DNA of 64,000 nt, from the NCBI RefSeq assembly GCF_000974445.1, contig NZ_BBOJ01000002.1:248001-312000 (forward strand), given 5' to 3'. Source of the DNA: Lentzea aerocolonigenes (GTDB lineage: Bacteria > Actinomycetota > Actinomycetes > Mycobacteriales > Pseudonocardiaceae). The notes under the pieces are model-generated. The model did not search any database and was not told the DNA's origin. It worked only from the letters and a program-made list of their open reading frames with translations. Shown here one piece after another: positions 30,139 through 41,365 of the stretch. The position numbers were made by a program, and so were the translations under genes. Numbering within the stretch: the stretch's first letter is position 1; each line of letters opens with the position of its first letter.

Positions 30139-30903
30139 CTACGGAATCCCGCCCAACTCCTCCGTCAAGCTCGTGAACGACTCCGGCTCCACCCGCAACC
30201 ACCCGCTGAACGGCTGCCGCATCCCCACGCACAACACACACACGAACGCCAACACAGCAGCAGTGACACCCATCTGCAGAACGTGCCGCCGCCGCGCCGT
30301 GAACCCGACCAACATCGGAAACACCACCATCCCGACAGCCCCGACGATGGTCCCGACCAGCATCAGCTTCCCGGTGTTGTCCAGCCCACCGGCGGAATCC
30401 AGCCGATCTCGCCGCAGATCCGTGATCTCCCGCAGCCGCTCCAGCGCCCGTTCCCGCGCGCTCTTCACCTGATCCGGCGAGGACGGCAGCGACAGGATCT
30501 CGGTGTGCAGCGAGTTGAGCACCGAGGTCGTGCCGGCGTCCGACTCCCCCGCTGCCAGCCGCGGCCATTCCTTGTCCGCCACCAACTCGGGGTACGACAC
30601 GAGCAGCCCTCGGATGTGATCACGTTGCGGCTGCGGCATCACCGACGTCTGCCAGTACACGTCGGCGACGGCGGCGGCCTCGCGCGCCGCGTTGTCCTCC
30701 GCCGCGCCGCTCTCCTCCCACACGATCACCATGTAGAACGCCAGCGCCACGATGAACAGGCCGCTGATCACCGCGCCGAGGAAGCCGCGCGAGTCCGCGT
30801 CGCGGTCGTCGGCCTGCTCGTCGGCACGGGAACGTCCGAACAACACGCAGGCGACGGCAGTGACGACCACTGACGCCAGAACGATGACGACCGCTGTCCA
30901 CAT
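30139..30903 (-). CDS. DUF4239 (bestrophin-like) membrane protein
   Basis: 254 residues with two membrane helices at the N-terminus (about 2-22 and 42-62), a helical, charged domain (about 65-170), and two more helices near 178-195 and 207-228. That pattern, and the A-A-R-E-A-A-A-V-A-D-V-Y region, fits DUF4239/bestrophin-like proteins, whose function in bacteria is unknown. The ATG at 30903 has GGGGAG 8 bases upstream. The 262-base gap upstream holds the promoters of this gene and the divergent secreted protein; no gene is visible in it. Confidence 0.75.
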   Translation of the reverse strand: MWTAVVIVLASVVVTAVACVLFGRSRADEQADDRDADSRGFLGAVISGLFIVALAFYMVIVWEESGAAEDNAAREAAAVADVYWQTSVMPQPQRDHIRGLLVSYPELVADKEWPRLAAGESDAGTTSVLNSLHTEILSLPSSPDQVKSARERALERLREITDLRRDRLDSAGGLDNTGKLMLVGTIVGAVGMVVFPMLVGFTARRRHVLQMGVTAAVLAFVCVLCVGMRQPFSGWLRVEPESFTSLTEELGGIP

Positions 30904-31165
30904 GGCTCCATCTCCCCACAGCAAGAGCCCGTGCACCACCAACTCCACGCTTCTCGGCGGTTTCAGCCGCCCGTCAAGAGCAACGGGTCGTTGATCATGC
31001 CCACGGCTGGTCCACTTGAGAGCGTTCACAGAAAAACGTTGAACACGAATGGGAGAACCGCGAACCCACTGTCCTCAACAGAGAGTGAGGGCACCCCGAT
31101 CAACGTGCGGTGACAACCACGACCAGGCGTGCCAACCTGTGCCGACCCCGACCGGAAGGCGTGGC

Positions 31166-33175
31166 ATGCGTGCACCGATCCTCATCGCCGTCGTGCTGCT
31201 GGTTCCGCTGTTCACGCCGAGTCCGGTCGCCGCGGCCGAGACCTGGCGCGTCCAGTTCGACGAGGCGGTGCGCGGAGACGTGACGGTCGTCGGCAACTCC
31301 GTCCTGACCTGCCCGACGGCCGAGCAGGCGGGGCCGGATCCCAAGTATCCCGTGCAGTCCTGTGTGGACGCTCTCAACCTCAAGGGGCGCGGGCCGTCTG
31401 CGCAGAACAACGGCCACAGCATGATGTGGACCGACACGGACGGCAACCCGGCGACGTTCAACTCCTCCAGCGTCGAGCTCAGCCTCCCGCCACAGGCCAC
31501 CATCGCCTACGCCAAGCTGGGCTGGGCCGGCAACGCGACCTGTCACGGCGGGACCACTCCACCCGGCAAGCCCGAGGACCCGGTCCTCCTCAACGGCACG
31601 AGCGTCGCCCCCGACCGGTTCGCGGTCGACTCGCCCGACGGCCTCGCCCACACCGACAACACCTTCTACAGCGCCGAAGCCGACGTCACCAAAGCGCTGA
31701 AACCCGGCACGGTGACCGTCGGCAACGTGTGGACGCCGCAAGGGTTCGACTGCTTCGGCGGCTGGTCGCTGACCGTCGTGTGGAAGTCCGCGACACGAGC
31801 GAAACGTCACGTCACGGTGCACGGCGGTCACGTCCGCCTGACCACGGAACAACCGGCGCTGCACACCCCGATCGCACCCACCCACGCCGCGGGTGGCGCG
31901 ATACGGCTCGGCATCACGGCCTACGAGGGCGACTGGGCGACCGACGGCGACCAAGTGCTGGTCAACGGCACGTCCGTCGCCGGCCGCAACGCGTTCGTCG
32001 CGTCCGCCCAAGGTGCGACGCACCCCAACAACATGAGCGTCGACGCCCGCACGCTCACCCTCGCCGAGGACGTCTTCAAGCCCGGCGCCAAGACCGCAGA
32101 CCTGACGTTCAAGCGGGACGAAGACGCTTTCCTCGTGCAGAGCATCGCCTGGTCGTTCCCGCTGCCCGAACTCACCCTGGCCGTCGACCCGGAGAAGCCC
32201 GCCGCGCATCCCAAGGACACCGTCGTGCAGACCGCGACGATCACCAACACCGGAGACGCGCCAGCCGCGGACGTCACCGTGTGCGGCCAGCAGGTCGGCA
32301 CCATCGCGCCGCACGCGAAAGCGATCCGCACGTGCTCGTCCACAGCGGCGGACGACGACTACCCGGCCACCGTCGCCGCGACCGGCAGCAGCCTGGCGGG
32401 CGACCAGCTCACCGCGTCCAAAGCCTCCACCGTCGACGTGCTGCACCCGGCGTTGCGCGCGACCACCAGCACGAATCCCTTGACCGCGTTGCCCGGCCAA
32501 GCCGTCCGGTTCACGACGACCGTCACGAACACCGGAGACACCCCGCTCCACGGACTCAGCGGCTGCGGCCCGGTGCAGGGCCAGCTCGACCCCGGCGCCG
32601 CCGCCGCCCTGACCTGCACGGCACCCGCCGGCGACGAGAGCGGCACGCTGACCGCCACCGTCACGGCGGCCGACAGGATCGGCGGCCACGTCGAGGCGTC
32701 GGCGTCCGTGCAGGTCAAGGTCATCCACCCCCGGCTGACCATCGAGGCGCTCTGGTCGAAGGACCGGGCGGAGGACGGCGAGCCCGTCACGCTCACGATC
32801 ACCGTCGGCAACCCGTCGGACGTGCGGATCGACGACGTGAAGGTCGAGGGTGACCCCGCCGCGTGCCGGCGGACCTTCCCCGCCCTCCAGCCCCGCGAGC
32901 GCCTCACCTACACCTGCCAGGCCGAAGCGCCGGTGAGCTCGCGGTTGACGATCTCCGGCGCGGGTGCCGGGCACACCGTCAGCGAAAGCGCCGTCGTGCG
33001 GATCGAGTCGGTGTCCGCGCCACCCGCACAGGCACCGGACGAACCAGCGCCTCCGCGGCCGGTCGCCCACGTCCAGCAGGTGTCGAAACCGGCCGTCGGC
33101 GGGGTCGCGGCGGTGCTGGGCGTGATCGGCATGGTGATCGTGGCGAGCGCGTTCTCCGGTCTGGGCAGGCGCTGA
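31166..33175 (+). CDS. Secreted, C-terminally anchored surface protein with DUF11-like repeats
   Basis: 669 residues. A signal peptide (hydrophobic 5-22, cleavage after V-A-A-A) precedes a roughly 320-residue lectin- or DUF3344-like domain rich in N-G-T-S and paired Cys. Then come three beta-sandwich repeats with the T-N-T-G-D-x-P/T-x-x-N-T-G pattern of DUF11 domains. The end has a Pro-rich linker, one helix (G-G-V-A-A-V-L-G-V-I-G-M-V), and G-R-R, a membrane anchor without LPXTG. GGAAGG lies upstream of the ATG. A role in cell-surface structure or adhesion is likely but unproven. Confidence 0.75.
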   Translation: MRAPILIAVVLLVPLFTPSPVAAAETWRVQFDEAVRGDVTVVGNSVLTCPTAEQAGPDPKYPVQSCVDALNLKGRGPSAQNNGHSMMWTDTDGNPATFNSSSVELSLPPQATIAYAKLGWAGNATCHGGTTPPGKPEDPVLLNGTSVAPDRFAVDSPDGLAHTDNTFYSAEADVTKALKPGTVTVGNVWTPQGFDCFGGWSLTVVWKSATRAKRHVTVHGGHVRLTTEQPALHTPIAPTHAAGGAIRLGITAYEGDWATDGDQVLVNGTSVAGRNAFVASAQGATHPNNMSVDARTLTLAEDVFKPGAKTADLTFKRDEDAFLVQSIAWSFPLPELTLAVDPEKPAAHPKDTVVQTATITNTGDAPAADVTVCGQQVGTIAPHAKAIRTCSSTAADDDYPATVAATGSSLAGDQLTASKASTVDVLHPALRATTSTNPLTALPGQAVRFTTTVTNTGDTPLHGLSGCGPVQGQLDPGAAAALTCTAPAGDESGTLTATVTAADRIGGHVEASASVQVKVIHPRLTIEALWSKDRAEDGEPVTLTITVGNPSDVRIDDVKVEGDPAACRRTFPALQPRERLTYTCQAEAPVSSRLTISGAGAGHTVSESAVVRIESVSAPPAQAPDEPAPPRPVAHVQQVSKPAVGGVAAVLGVIGMVIVASAFSGLGRR

Positions 33176-33239
33176 CGGGCGTGTTCCTCCATACCGGGAT
33201 GCGGTAGAAGGGTTTCATGGAGATCACCGCTGGACCGAC

Positions 33240-33956
33240 GTGCTGCTGAAGACGCTGCAGGAGCACGCGGCACGGGCTCAGCCCGCCGCGCACGTCGAGG
33301 AGGCGGGCGGCTGGTGGCTGCGGCACTCCCCCGGCGACGCCTGGTGGGTGAGCGCCGTCCTGCCGCACGACCGGGAGGACCGGGTCGCGCTGGCCGAGGA
33401 GTTCTGCGCCGAACGCGGGTCCGGCGTGCGGTTCCAGATCACGCCCGGCGTGTGCGCGGACGACCTCGACGGTGTGCTCGACAGCAGGGGCTACACGCGC
33501 GGGCACGACATGTCGTTGCAGATCGCGTCGACTGCCGAGGTGCTGCGGCACGCCCAGGCCGACGCCGGCGAGGTGACGAGCAGACCGACCGACGAGTGGC
33601 TGGCGGCGTGGCAGGCGGTGACCACGCGGGACGTCAGCGCCGAACGCGACCTGCTCAGCCGGGTCGAGCACCCCAGCGCGTACGCGTACGCCGAGGTCGA
33701 CGGCCAGGTGGTGGCCGTGGGGCGTGCGGTGGCCGAGCAGGGGTGGGCCGGAGTGTTCGGCATGGCGACGTTGCCGCACGCACGGGGTCAAGGCGCCGCA
33801 CGGTCCGTGCTCGCCGCACTGGCCTCATGGGCGGCCGCGCGCGAGGCGAACCACATGTACCTGCAGATGGAGAAAGCGAACACCACGGCGTTCCGGCTGT
33901 ACGAACGGACGGGGTTCCGTGAGGTGTGCACGTACCACTACCGGATGCGTGTGTAA
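33240..33956 (+). CDS. GNAT family N-acetyltransferase
   Basis: 238 residues. The C-terminal GNAT domain has the acetyl-CoA loop L-P-H-A-R-G-Q-G-A-A-R-S-V and the terminal Y-E-R-T-G-F-R-E-V. The N-terminal part (G-G-W-W-L-R-H-S-P) is a second, degenerate GNAT-like half. The GTG at 33240 is the only usable in-frame start, but codons upstream (H-R-W-T-D) look like further family sequence. A better-placed ATG with AGAAGGG (33217) is out of frame, ending at a TGA over 33247-33249. This may be translational coupling or an early frameshift. Confidence 0.8.
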   Translation: MLLKTLQEHAARAQPAAHVEEAGGWWLRHSPGDAWWVSAVLPHDREDRVALAEEFCAERGSGVRFQITPGVCADDLDGVLDSRGYTRGHDMSLQIASTAEVLRHAQADAGEVTSRPTDEWLAAWQAVTTRDVSAERDLLSRVEHPSAYAYAEVDGQVVAVGRAVAEQGWAGVFGMATLPHARGQGAARSVLAALASWAAAREANHMYLQMEKANTTAFRLYERTGFREVCTYHYRMRV

Positions 33957-34009
33957 CCGATCAGGAATCAAGAAGGCAGGACGGGGGTCGCGGAGTTAGG
34001 TTTTGCGCC

Positions 34010-36388
<2,379 letters not shown>

Positions 36389-36405
36389 CGGGGTAAACAG
36401 GCCGC

Positions 36406-36963
36406 ATGCACATCACGGCGTTCCTGGATCGCAAGCTCACCCGCAGGTTCGAGACCTACGACAGCGACCAGGACGGGTACGTCGAACGCTCGGACTTCGA
36501 GCAGGCGGGCGCGCGGACGACCGCGGCGTTCGGCCTGAGCGACGACGACCTGCGGGCGAAGCGGTTCCAGGAGCAGCTGCTGGGCGTCTGGGACCACCTC
36601 CACGCCGTGACGGACGCCAACGACGACGAGCGGATCAGCCTCACCGAGTACAAGGCGGCGTTCGCCCTGGGCCTGCTGGAACGCCCGGAGTCGTTCGACG
36701 ACGTGTACCTGCCGTTCCTCGACTCGCTGATGGCCGTCGCCGACCACGACGGCGACGGCCATCTCGGCGTCGACGAGTACGTGCGCTGGACGGGGGCGTT
36801 GATGAACCTGCCGCCGTCCGTCGCGCGAGGCGTCCACGCCAGGCTCGACCACGACGGGGACGGTCTGATCAGCACGGACGACCTGCTGGCCGCGATCAGG
36901 GCGTACTACTTCTCCGAGGATCCGGAGGGGCCGGGAGCGTGGTTGCTCGGCCCGTTGGACTAG
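36406..36963 (+). CDS. EF-hand calcium-binding protein (calerythrin-like)
   Basis: 185 residues with four EF-hand loops: D-S-D-Q-D-G-Y-V-E near 19, D-A-N-D-D-E-R-I near 69, D-H-D-G-D-G-H-L near 113, and D-H-D-G-D-G-L-I near 147. Loop 2 lacks the usual Gly at position 6 and may bind poorly; the others look complete. The arrangement matches calerythrin of Saccharopolyspora erythraea, a cytosolic calcium buffer. The ATG lies 17 bases after the uvrA-like stop, so the genes may be co-transcribed. Confidence 0.92.
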   Translation: MHITAFLDRKLTRRFETYDSDQDGYVERSDFEQAGARTTAAFGLSDDDLRAKRFQEQLLGVWDHLHAVTDANDDERISLTEYKAAFALGLLERPESFDDVYLPFLDSLMAVADHDGDGHLGVDEYVRWTGALMNLPPSVARGVHARLDHDGDGLISTDDLLAAIRAYYFSEDPEGPGAWLLGPLD

Positions 36964-37382
36964 GAAGCCTCCGCGACCTTCTTGATCGAGGCGGCCTCGG
37001 TCTCGACGTACTGCCGGGTCATCTTGCGCGTCAGCAGCCAGCCGAGCCCCGCCATCGCGCCGGACACCGTCAGCGAGAGGGTGAGCCGGCTGCCTTCCGG
37101 GTGCGGCTCGACGAGGTGCGCGGCGACGACCGTGACGCCGCGCGACTTCGACTCCCAGGTGTACGACCGACCGTCGGTGAGCTCGGTGACCGTCCACACC
37201 GCTTCGGGGAGGCGGGGTTGCCGGAGACGGGTGCGGGAACCGACGGCCAGCGGTCCGGCGTCCAGTCGTTCCACCTCGTCGACCGTCGGGATCCGTTCGG
37301 GCCAGCGTTCGATGTCGGCGACGACGTCCCAGACGCGCTCGGGCGGGGCCGCGATCGTGGCGACGTGCTGCAAACCGGGCAT
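36960..37382 (-). CDS. SRPBCC/polyketide-cyclase-like ligand-binding protein
   Basis: 140 residues of a START-like helix-grip fold: H-V-A-T-I-A-A-P-P-E-R-V-W-D-V-V-A-D-I-E-R-W-P at the N-terminus and a long C-terminal helix. Such proteins bind hydrophobic ligands; catalysis cannot be inferred. It ends 4 bases inside the convergent EF-hand gene. It begins 10 bases after the stop of the amino-acid dehydrogenase on the same strand and may be co-transcribed with it. Confidence 0.82.
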   Translation of the reverse strand: MPGLQHVATIAAPPERVWDVVADIERWPERIPTVDEVERLDAGPLAVGSRTRLRQPRLPEAVWTVTELTDGRSYTWESKSRGVTVVAAHLVEPHPEGSRLTLSLTVSGAMAGLGWLLTRKMTRQYVETEAASIKKVAEAS

Positions 37383-37392
37383 GCGCCAGAGT

Positions 37393-38523
37393 CTAGAACC
37401 GTTGCTCGATCTCCTTCACCGCAGCGGCGGCGATGTCAGCGGCCGCGGCCCGCGGTGACGGCGCCGCGACGACCTGGGCCACGAGCCGGCGCATGTTCGT
37501 GCCGATCTTCTCGAACGCCGACTCGGCGGTGGGCTCGATGTCGCCGAACAACGTCCACCACCACCAGGAGTTCGTGGCGGAGTTCGCCACGACGTCCGGG
37601 ATGACCAGCGCGTCGATCTCGGCCTCGGCTTCCGCGGTGACCGGCATGTTCGCCGCCTCGACGATCAGCGTGGCGCGCACGGACTTCGCGTTGCCGGCGT
37701 TGATCGCGTAGCTCGCGGCGGCGGGGACCAGCACGTCCGCGTCGACGTCGAGCCACTCGTCGCGGTCGAGCTGGAGATCTCCTGGACGCAGTTTCGCCCG
37801 ATCGATGCCGCCGTGCGAATCCCGGGACAGCAGAAGGGTTTCCACGTCGAGTCCGTCAGGGTTCGATATGACACCGTTGACATCCGCGAGCCCGACGACC
37901 TTGACGCCCGCACGGGCGAGATAGCGGGCCGTGGCGCCGCCCATCGAGCCGAAGCCCTGGACGAACGCCCTGGGGTCGCGCAGCTTCAGGTGGTCGATGC
38001 CGGCGAGCGCGGCCTGCGCGACGCCGTAGCCGCCGACCAGTTCGTCGAGGCTCACCCCGTCGACCGTGACGGCGAAGGCGTCCGCGAGGCGTCGGCGGGC
38101 CTTGTCCTCGTCGTCCAGCAACGGGTACACGGCCTGGATCGACGACTGGAGCCCGATGTTCTCGATGGCCTCGTCGATCTCCGACTGCCGCAGCCCGAGG
38201 TCCTCCCCCATCGTCCAGAACCGTTCGATGTACGGCGACATGGCGAACAGGTACGCCGTGAGCACGTCGTTCGCCCTGGGGTCGCACGGATCGAAGTCGA
38301 TGCCGCCCTTGGCGCCCCCGAGCGGCACGTAGCGCGCCCCGGGGTCGTAGTTGAGGGCTTCCTTGGCGGTCATCCCCTCGGCCAGGCCGCGGACCTCGTC
38401 GAGCGTGCAGCCCGCGCGCATCCGCAGGCCGCCGCTGCTCACCCCGCGCACCAGCCGGTCGATGACGAGATAGCCACGCGCGGCTGTGGCCGGGTCGGTC
38501 CAGGTGACCTGGAGAAAACTCAT
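37393..38523 (-). CDS. Glu/Leu/Phe/Val dehydrogenase family enzyme
   Basis: 376 residues. The catalytic Lys motif appears as P-L-G-G-A-K-G-G-I-D, and the NAD(P) Rossmann part as G-F-G-S-M-G-G-A-T-A. It should oxidatively deaminate an amino acid to its 2-oxo acid. The length fits leucine/valine-type enzymes better than the 420-450-residue glutamate enzymes, but specificity is not certain. The ATG at 38523 follows an AAGGGGG site. It is divergent from an APC amino-acid permease, with two palindromes between, so uptake and deamination are probably co-regulated. Confidence 0.85.
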   Translation of the reverse strand: MSFLQVTWTDPATAARGYLVIDRLVRGVSSGGLRMRAGCTLDEVRGLAEGMTAKEALNYDPGARYVPLGGAKGGIDFDPCDPRANDVLTAYLFAMSPYIERFWTMGEDLGLRQSEIDEAIENIGLQSSIQAVYPLLDDEDKARRRLADAFAVTVDGVSLDELVGGYGVAQAALAGIDHLKLRDPRAFVQGFGSMGGATARYLARAGVKVVGLADVNGVISNPDGLDVETLLLSRDSHGGIDRAKLRPGDLQLDRDEWLDVDADVLVPAAASYAINAGNAKSVRATLIVEAANMPVTAEAEAEIDALVIPDVVANSATNSWWWWTLFGDIEPTAESAFEKIGTNMRRLVAQVVAAPSPRAAAADIAAAAVKEIEQRF

Positions 38524-38537
38524 CGAAAAACACCCCC

Positions 38538-38566
38538 TTGACTTCAGCGTATGACCGCGGTCACAT
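38538..38566 (+). promoter_or_regulatory. APC-transporter promoter with TGACCGCGGTCA palindrome
   Basis: TTGACT (38538-38543) and TCACAT (38561-38566) are 17 bases apart on the plus strand. The perfect 12-bp palindrome TGACCGCGGTCA (38552-38563) covers the end of the spacer and the -10, an operator-like position between the divergent dehydrogenase and permease genes. Confidence 0.55.
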
Positions 38567-38582
38567 GGTCCGGGAAAATAAC

Positions 38583-38600
38583 TGACTGACGAATCAGTCA
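38583..38600. promoter_or_regulatory. 18-bp palindromic operator upstream of the APC transporter
   Basis: TGACTGACGAATCAGTCA contains the palindrome ACTGA-CGAA-TCAGT and lies 16 bases before the permease GTG. Sixteen of 18 bases match the site before the acyl-CoA dehydrogenase at 51564-51581, pointing to one regulator, probably of TetR type, for both. Confidence 0.72.
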
Positions 38601-38616
38601 ACCATCCGGAGGGACC

Positions 38617-40110
38617 GTGAGCGAGGTACAGCCTCTCAGTGGCAACTGGCTCAGCGAACGCACCCACCTGCGCACGTCGCTGCGGCGGGTGGACGTAACG
38701 TTCTACCTGCTCTGCACTCTCGTCGGCCTGGACACCATCGGCAGTGTCGCCGCCAACGGGCCCCAGGGCCTCGTCTGGATGGTGATCCTGGCGGTGGTGT
38801 TCTTCCTGCCGTACGGGTTCCTGACCACCGAGCTGGGCACGGCGTTCCCGATCGAGGGCGGCCCTTACGTGTGGACGAAGCTCGCGTTCGGACGCCTCGC
38901 GGCGGGCGTGAACCAGGTCCTCTACTGGCTGTCCAACCCGTTGTGGACGGGCGGCACGCTGGCGATCATCGCGGTGACGACGTTCGAGAAGTTCTTCCTG
39001 CCGCTGGGGTTGGCGGGCAAGCACATCGCGGGCCTGGCGTTCATCTGGCTCGGCGTTCTCGCGGTCGCGGCGTCGTTGCGGATCGGCAAGTGGGTGCCCA
39101 TCGCGGGGGCGTTCGCCCGGATCGTGCTGCTGGGGTTCTTCACCGTCTCCGTCGTCGTCTACGCGGTGAAGAACGGCGTGCAACCGTTGTCGGGTGGGGA
39201 TTTCGTGCCGACGTGGACCGGTTTCGTCGCGCTGGTGCCCGTGCTGATCTTCAACTACGTCGGCTTCGAGCTGCCGTCCGCCGCCACCGAGGAGATGCAG
39301 GACCCGCAGCGCACCGTGCCGTTCGCGATCCTGCGCGCGGGCTTCGCGGCGTTCCTGCTGTACGGCGGGCCGATCCTCGGGATTCTGCTGGTGGTGCCCG
39401 CCTCGCGGATCCAGGGCCTGGGCGGGTTCATCGACGCGGCCAAGCAGGTGCTGACCGTCTACGGCGGTTCCGTTGCCGACGACGGAACCGTGACGCTGAC
39501 CGGCGCCGGCGCGGTACTCGGCAGCGTGTGCGCGGCCGGGTTGATCGTCGGTGTGCTGACCTCAGGCGTGTCGTGGGCGATCGGCGCACATCGCGCGCAG
39601 GCCGTCGCGTGCGCGGACGGTGCCGGGCCTGCGTACCTCGGACGATTGTCTTCTCGTCACGGCACTCCGGTGCGCGTGAACGTCCTTTCCGGACTGCTGG
39701 CTTCTGTGGTTTTGGTGACGGCGTTGAACCTCACCGGCGGCGACTCCGAGAAGTACTTCACCGCCGGGCTCGCGCTGGTGATCTCGACGACGTTCATCAG
39801 CTACCTGCTGACGTTCCCGTCGATGCTGGTGCTGCGCCGCCGGATGCCGGACGTGGCGCGGCCGTTCCGCGCGCCTTTCCCCGTGCTGACAACGGTTCTG
39901 ACGACCGGCCTGGTGGCGTTCACCGTGGCCGTGCTGATCTGGCCGCTGGAGCTGCCTGCCGCTTTCGCGGGCGAGCGGGCTGCTTACACGTTGTCGCAGG
40001 TGGTGCCGCTGCTGATCGTGATCGGTATCGGTTTCGTGTGCTACGCGCTGGGTGCGCCTACTCGGGCGCTGGATGGTGAGGTGCCGGAGTTCACTTCGAC
40101 ATCTGGATGA
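38617..40110 (+). CDS. APC-family amino-acid permease
   Basis: 497 residues with about 12 membrane helices. The N-terminal helix with G-S-V-A-A-N-G-P-Q-G, the conserved F-P-x-E-G-G-P-Y-V-W-T-K, and P-S-A-A-T-E-E-M-Q-D-P are typical of amino-acid/polyamine permeases. The GTG at 38617 has CCGGAGGG upstream. It lies divergent from an amino-acid dehydrogenase, suggesting it imports that enzyme's substrate. The last 20 bases overlap the convergent rho gene. Confidence 0.9.
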   Translation: MSEVQPLSGNWLSERTHLRTSLRRVDVTFYLLCTLVGLDTIGSVAANGPQGLVWMVILAVVFFLPYGFLTTELGTAFPIEGGPYVWTKLAFGRLAAGVNQVLYWLSNPLWTGGTLAIIAVTTFEKFFLPLGLAGKHIAGLAFIWLGVLAVAASLRIGKWVPIAGAFARIVLLGFFTVSVVVYAVKNGVQPLSGGDFVPTWTGFVALVPVLIFNYVGFELPSAATEEMQDPQRTVPFAILRAGFAAFLLYGGPILGILLVVPASRIQGLGGFIDAAKQVLTVYGGSVADDGTVTLTGAGAVLGSVCAAGLIVGVLTSGVSWAIGAHRAQAVACADGAGPAYLGRLSSRHGTPVRVNVLSGLLASVVLVTALNLTGGDSEKYFTAGLALVISTTFISYLLTFPSMLVLRRRMPDVARPFRAPFPVLTTVLTTGLVAFTVAVLIWPLELPAAFAGERAAYTLSQVVPLLIVIGIGFVCYALGAPTRALDGEVPEFTSTSG

Positions 40111-41116
40111 GGAACTCGGCGTTGCTCTTGGTCTTGCGCAGCCCTTCGAGCAGCACGTCGATGTCGCGATCGGCCATCGCCCGGCGCACCGCGTCCGTGA
40201 TGGCGAGTTCCTGCTGGCCCACCAGGAGTTCCGCCTTGCGGGTGCTGGACTGGTGGAGGTCGATGGCGGGGTAGGTCCGGCGTTGCGCGGCCTTGCGGTC
40301 GAGCTTCAGCTCGGCGTTGCCGGTGCTCTTGAGCTCTTCGAAGATCACCGTGTCCGCCGTCGAACCGGTCTCGACGAGGGCGGTGGCGAAGATCGTGAGA
40401 CTGCCGCCTTCCTCGATGTTCCTTGCGGCGCCGAGGAATTTCTTCGGCGGGGTGAGGGCGGTCGCGTCGACGCCGCCGCTCAGAATGCGGCCACCGTTGG
40501 GCGCGGCGAGGTTGTAGGCCCTGCCGAGCCTGGTGAGCGAGTCGAGCAGGATCACGACGTCCCGGCCGTCCTCGACGAGCCGCTTGGCGCGTTCGACCGC
40601 GAGCTCGGCGACCCGGATGTGCTCCCTGGGGTGCTCGTCGAAGGTCGAGGTGAACATCTCGCCGGGGATCGTCGTGCGCATGTCGGTGACCTCTTCGGGC
40701 CGTTCGCCGACGAGCGTGACGATCAGGTGGACGTCCGGGTCGTTCTTCGCGATCGCCTGCGCGATCTGTTGCAGCACAATGGTTTTGCCTGCCTTGGGCG
40801 GCGCCACGACGAGCGCACGCTGCCCCTTGCCGACGGGCATGACCAGGTCGATCGTGCGGCTGGTGAGCTCGTCCGGGTCGTGCTCCAGCCGGAGGCGCTC
40901 GTTGGGGTAGAGCGGCGTGAGGTCCTCGAACCTGGGCCGCTGGTGCGGCTTGCGCCCGTTGACCGTGTCGACGCTGACGAGCCTGTCACCGTCGGCCTCA
41001 CCGCTGATCTGGTCGCCGCGGCGCAGGTCGTGCTGCCTCACGAGGCTCTGCGGCACCTGCGGCCCGTCGACGAGAAATGCCTTGTTGTTGCGTATGTCGA
41101 GTACACCGATGTGCAT
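40091..41116 (-). CDS. rho: Short transcription termination factor Rho paralogue
   Basis: 341 residues. The RNA-binding cold-shock-like domain starts almost at residue 1. The ATPase core has Walker A A-P-P-K-A-G-K-T (105-112), Walker [10 protein letters not shown] (188-196), and the Q- and R-loop region. Against E. coli Rho (Walker A at 178-185) about 73 N-terminal residues, the helical domain, are absent, as are the long insertions of housekeeping actinobacterial Rho. Catalytic residues look intact, so it may be a second, functional Rho with altered RNA loading. AAAGGA precedes the ATG; a hairpin lies in its leader. Confidence 0.88.
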   Translation of the reverse strand: MHIGVLDIRNNKAFLVDGPQVPQSLVRQHDLRRGDQISGEADGDRLVSVDTVNGRKPHQRPRFEDLTPLYPNERLRLEHDPDELTSRTIDLVMPVGKGQRALVVAPPKAGKTIVLQQIAQAIAKNDPDVHLIVTLVGERPEEVTDMRTTIPGEMFTSTFDEHPREHIRVAELAVERAKRLVEDGRDVVILLDSLTRLGRAYNLAAPNGGRILSGGVDATALTPPKKFLGAARNIEEGGSLTIFATALVETGSTADTVIFEELKSTGNAELKLDRKAAQRRTYPAIDLHQSSTRKAELLVGQQELAITDAVRRAMADRDIDVLLEGLRKTKSNAEFLIQMSK

Positions 41117-41203
41117 CGGGTCTGTCCTTTCAGGAGGGTTGGCTTCAGATGCGCTTCATCGACTCCGCACACAGGACGTGCCTGCGTCGGAGGAGAGCGC
41201 TGC

Positions 41204-41224
41204 CAGATGCTTCTTCGGCATCTG
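41204..41224 (-). promoter_or_regulatory. Hairpin in the leader of the short rho gene
   Basis: CAGATGC (41204-41210) and GCATCTG (41218-41224) form a perfect 7-bp stem with a 7-base loop, about 90 bases before the rho ATG within a 249-base gap that contains no gene. Rho genes are often autoregulated through their leaders, so this may be part of such control. Confidence 0.45.
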
Positions 41225-41365
41225 ATGTGGGTCCGCCAGCGTCAGAAGCTGGGGGTGTTCGCTGCGAATCCGGGATGGTCCAGCAGCTGATCGGAACTTA
41301 CGTGCGCCTGGTGCGCACCGCCGGTTACAAACGGACTGTAGCAGACAACACCGAGACCGCGCGTG

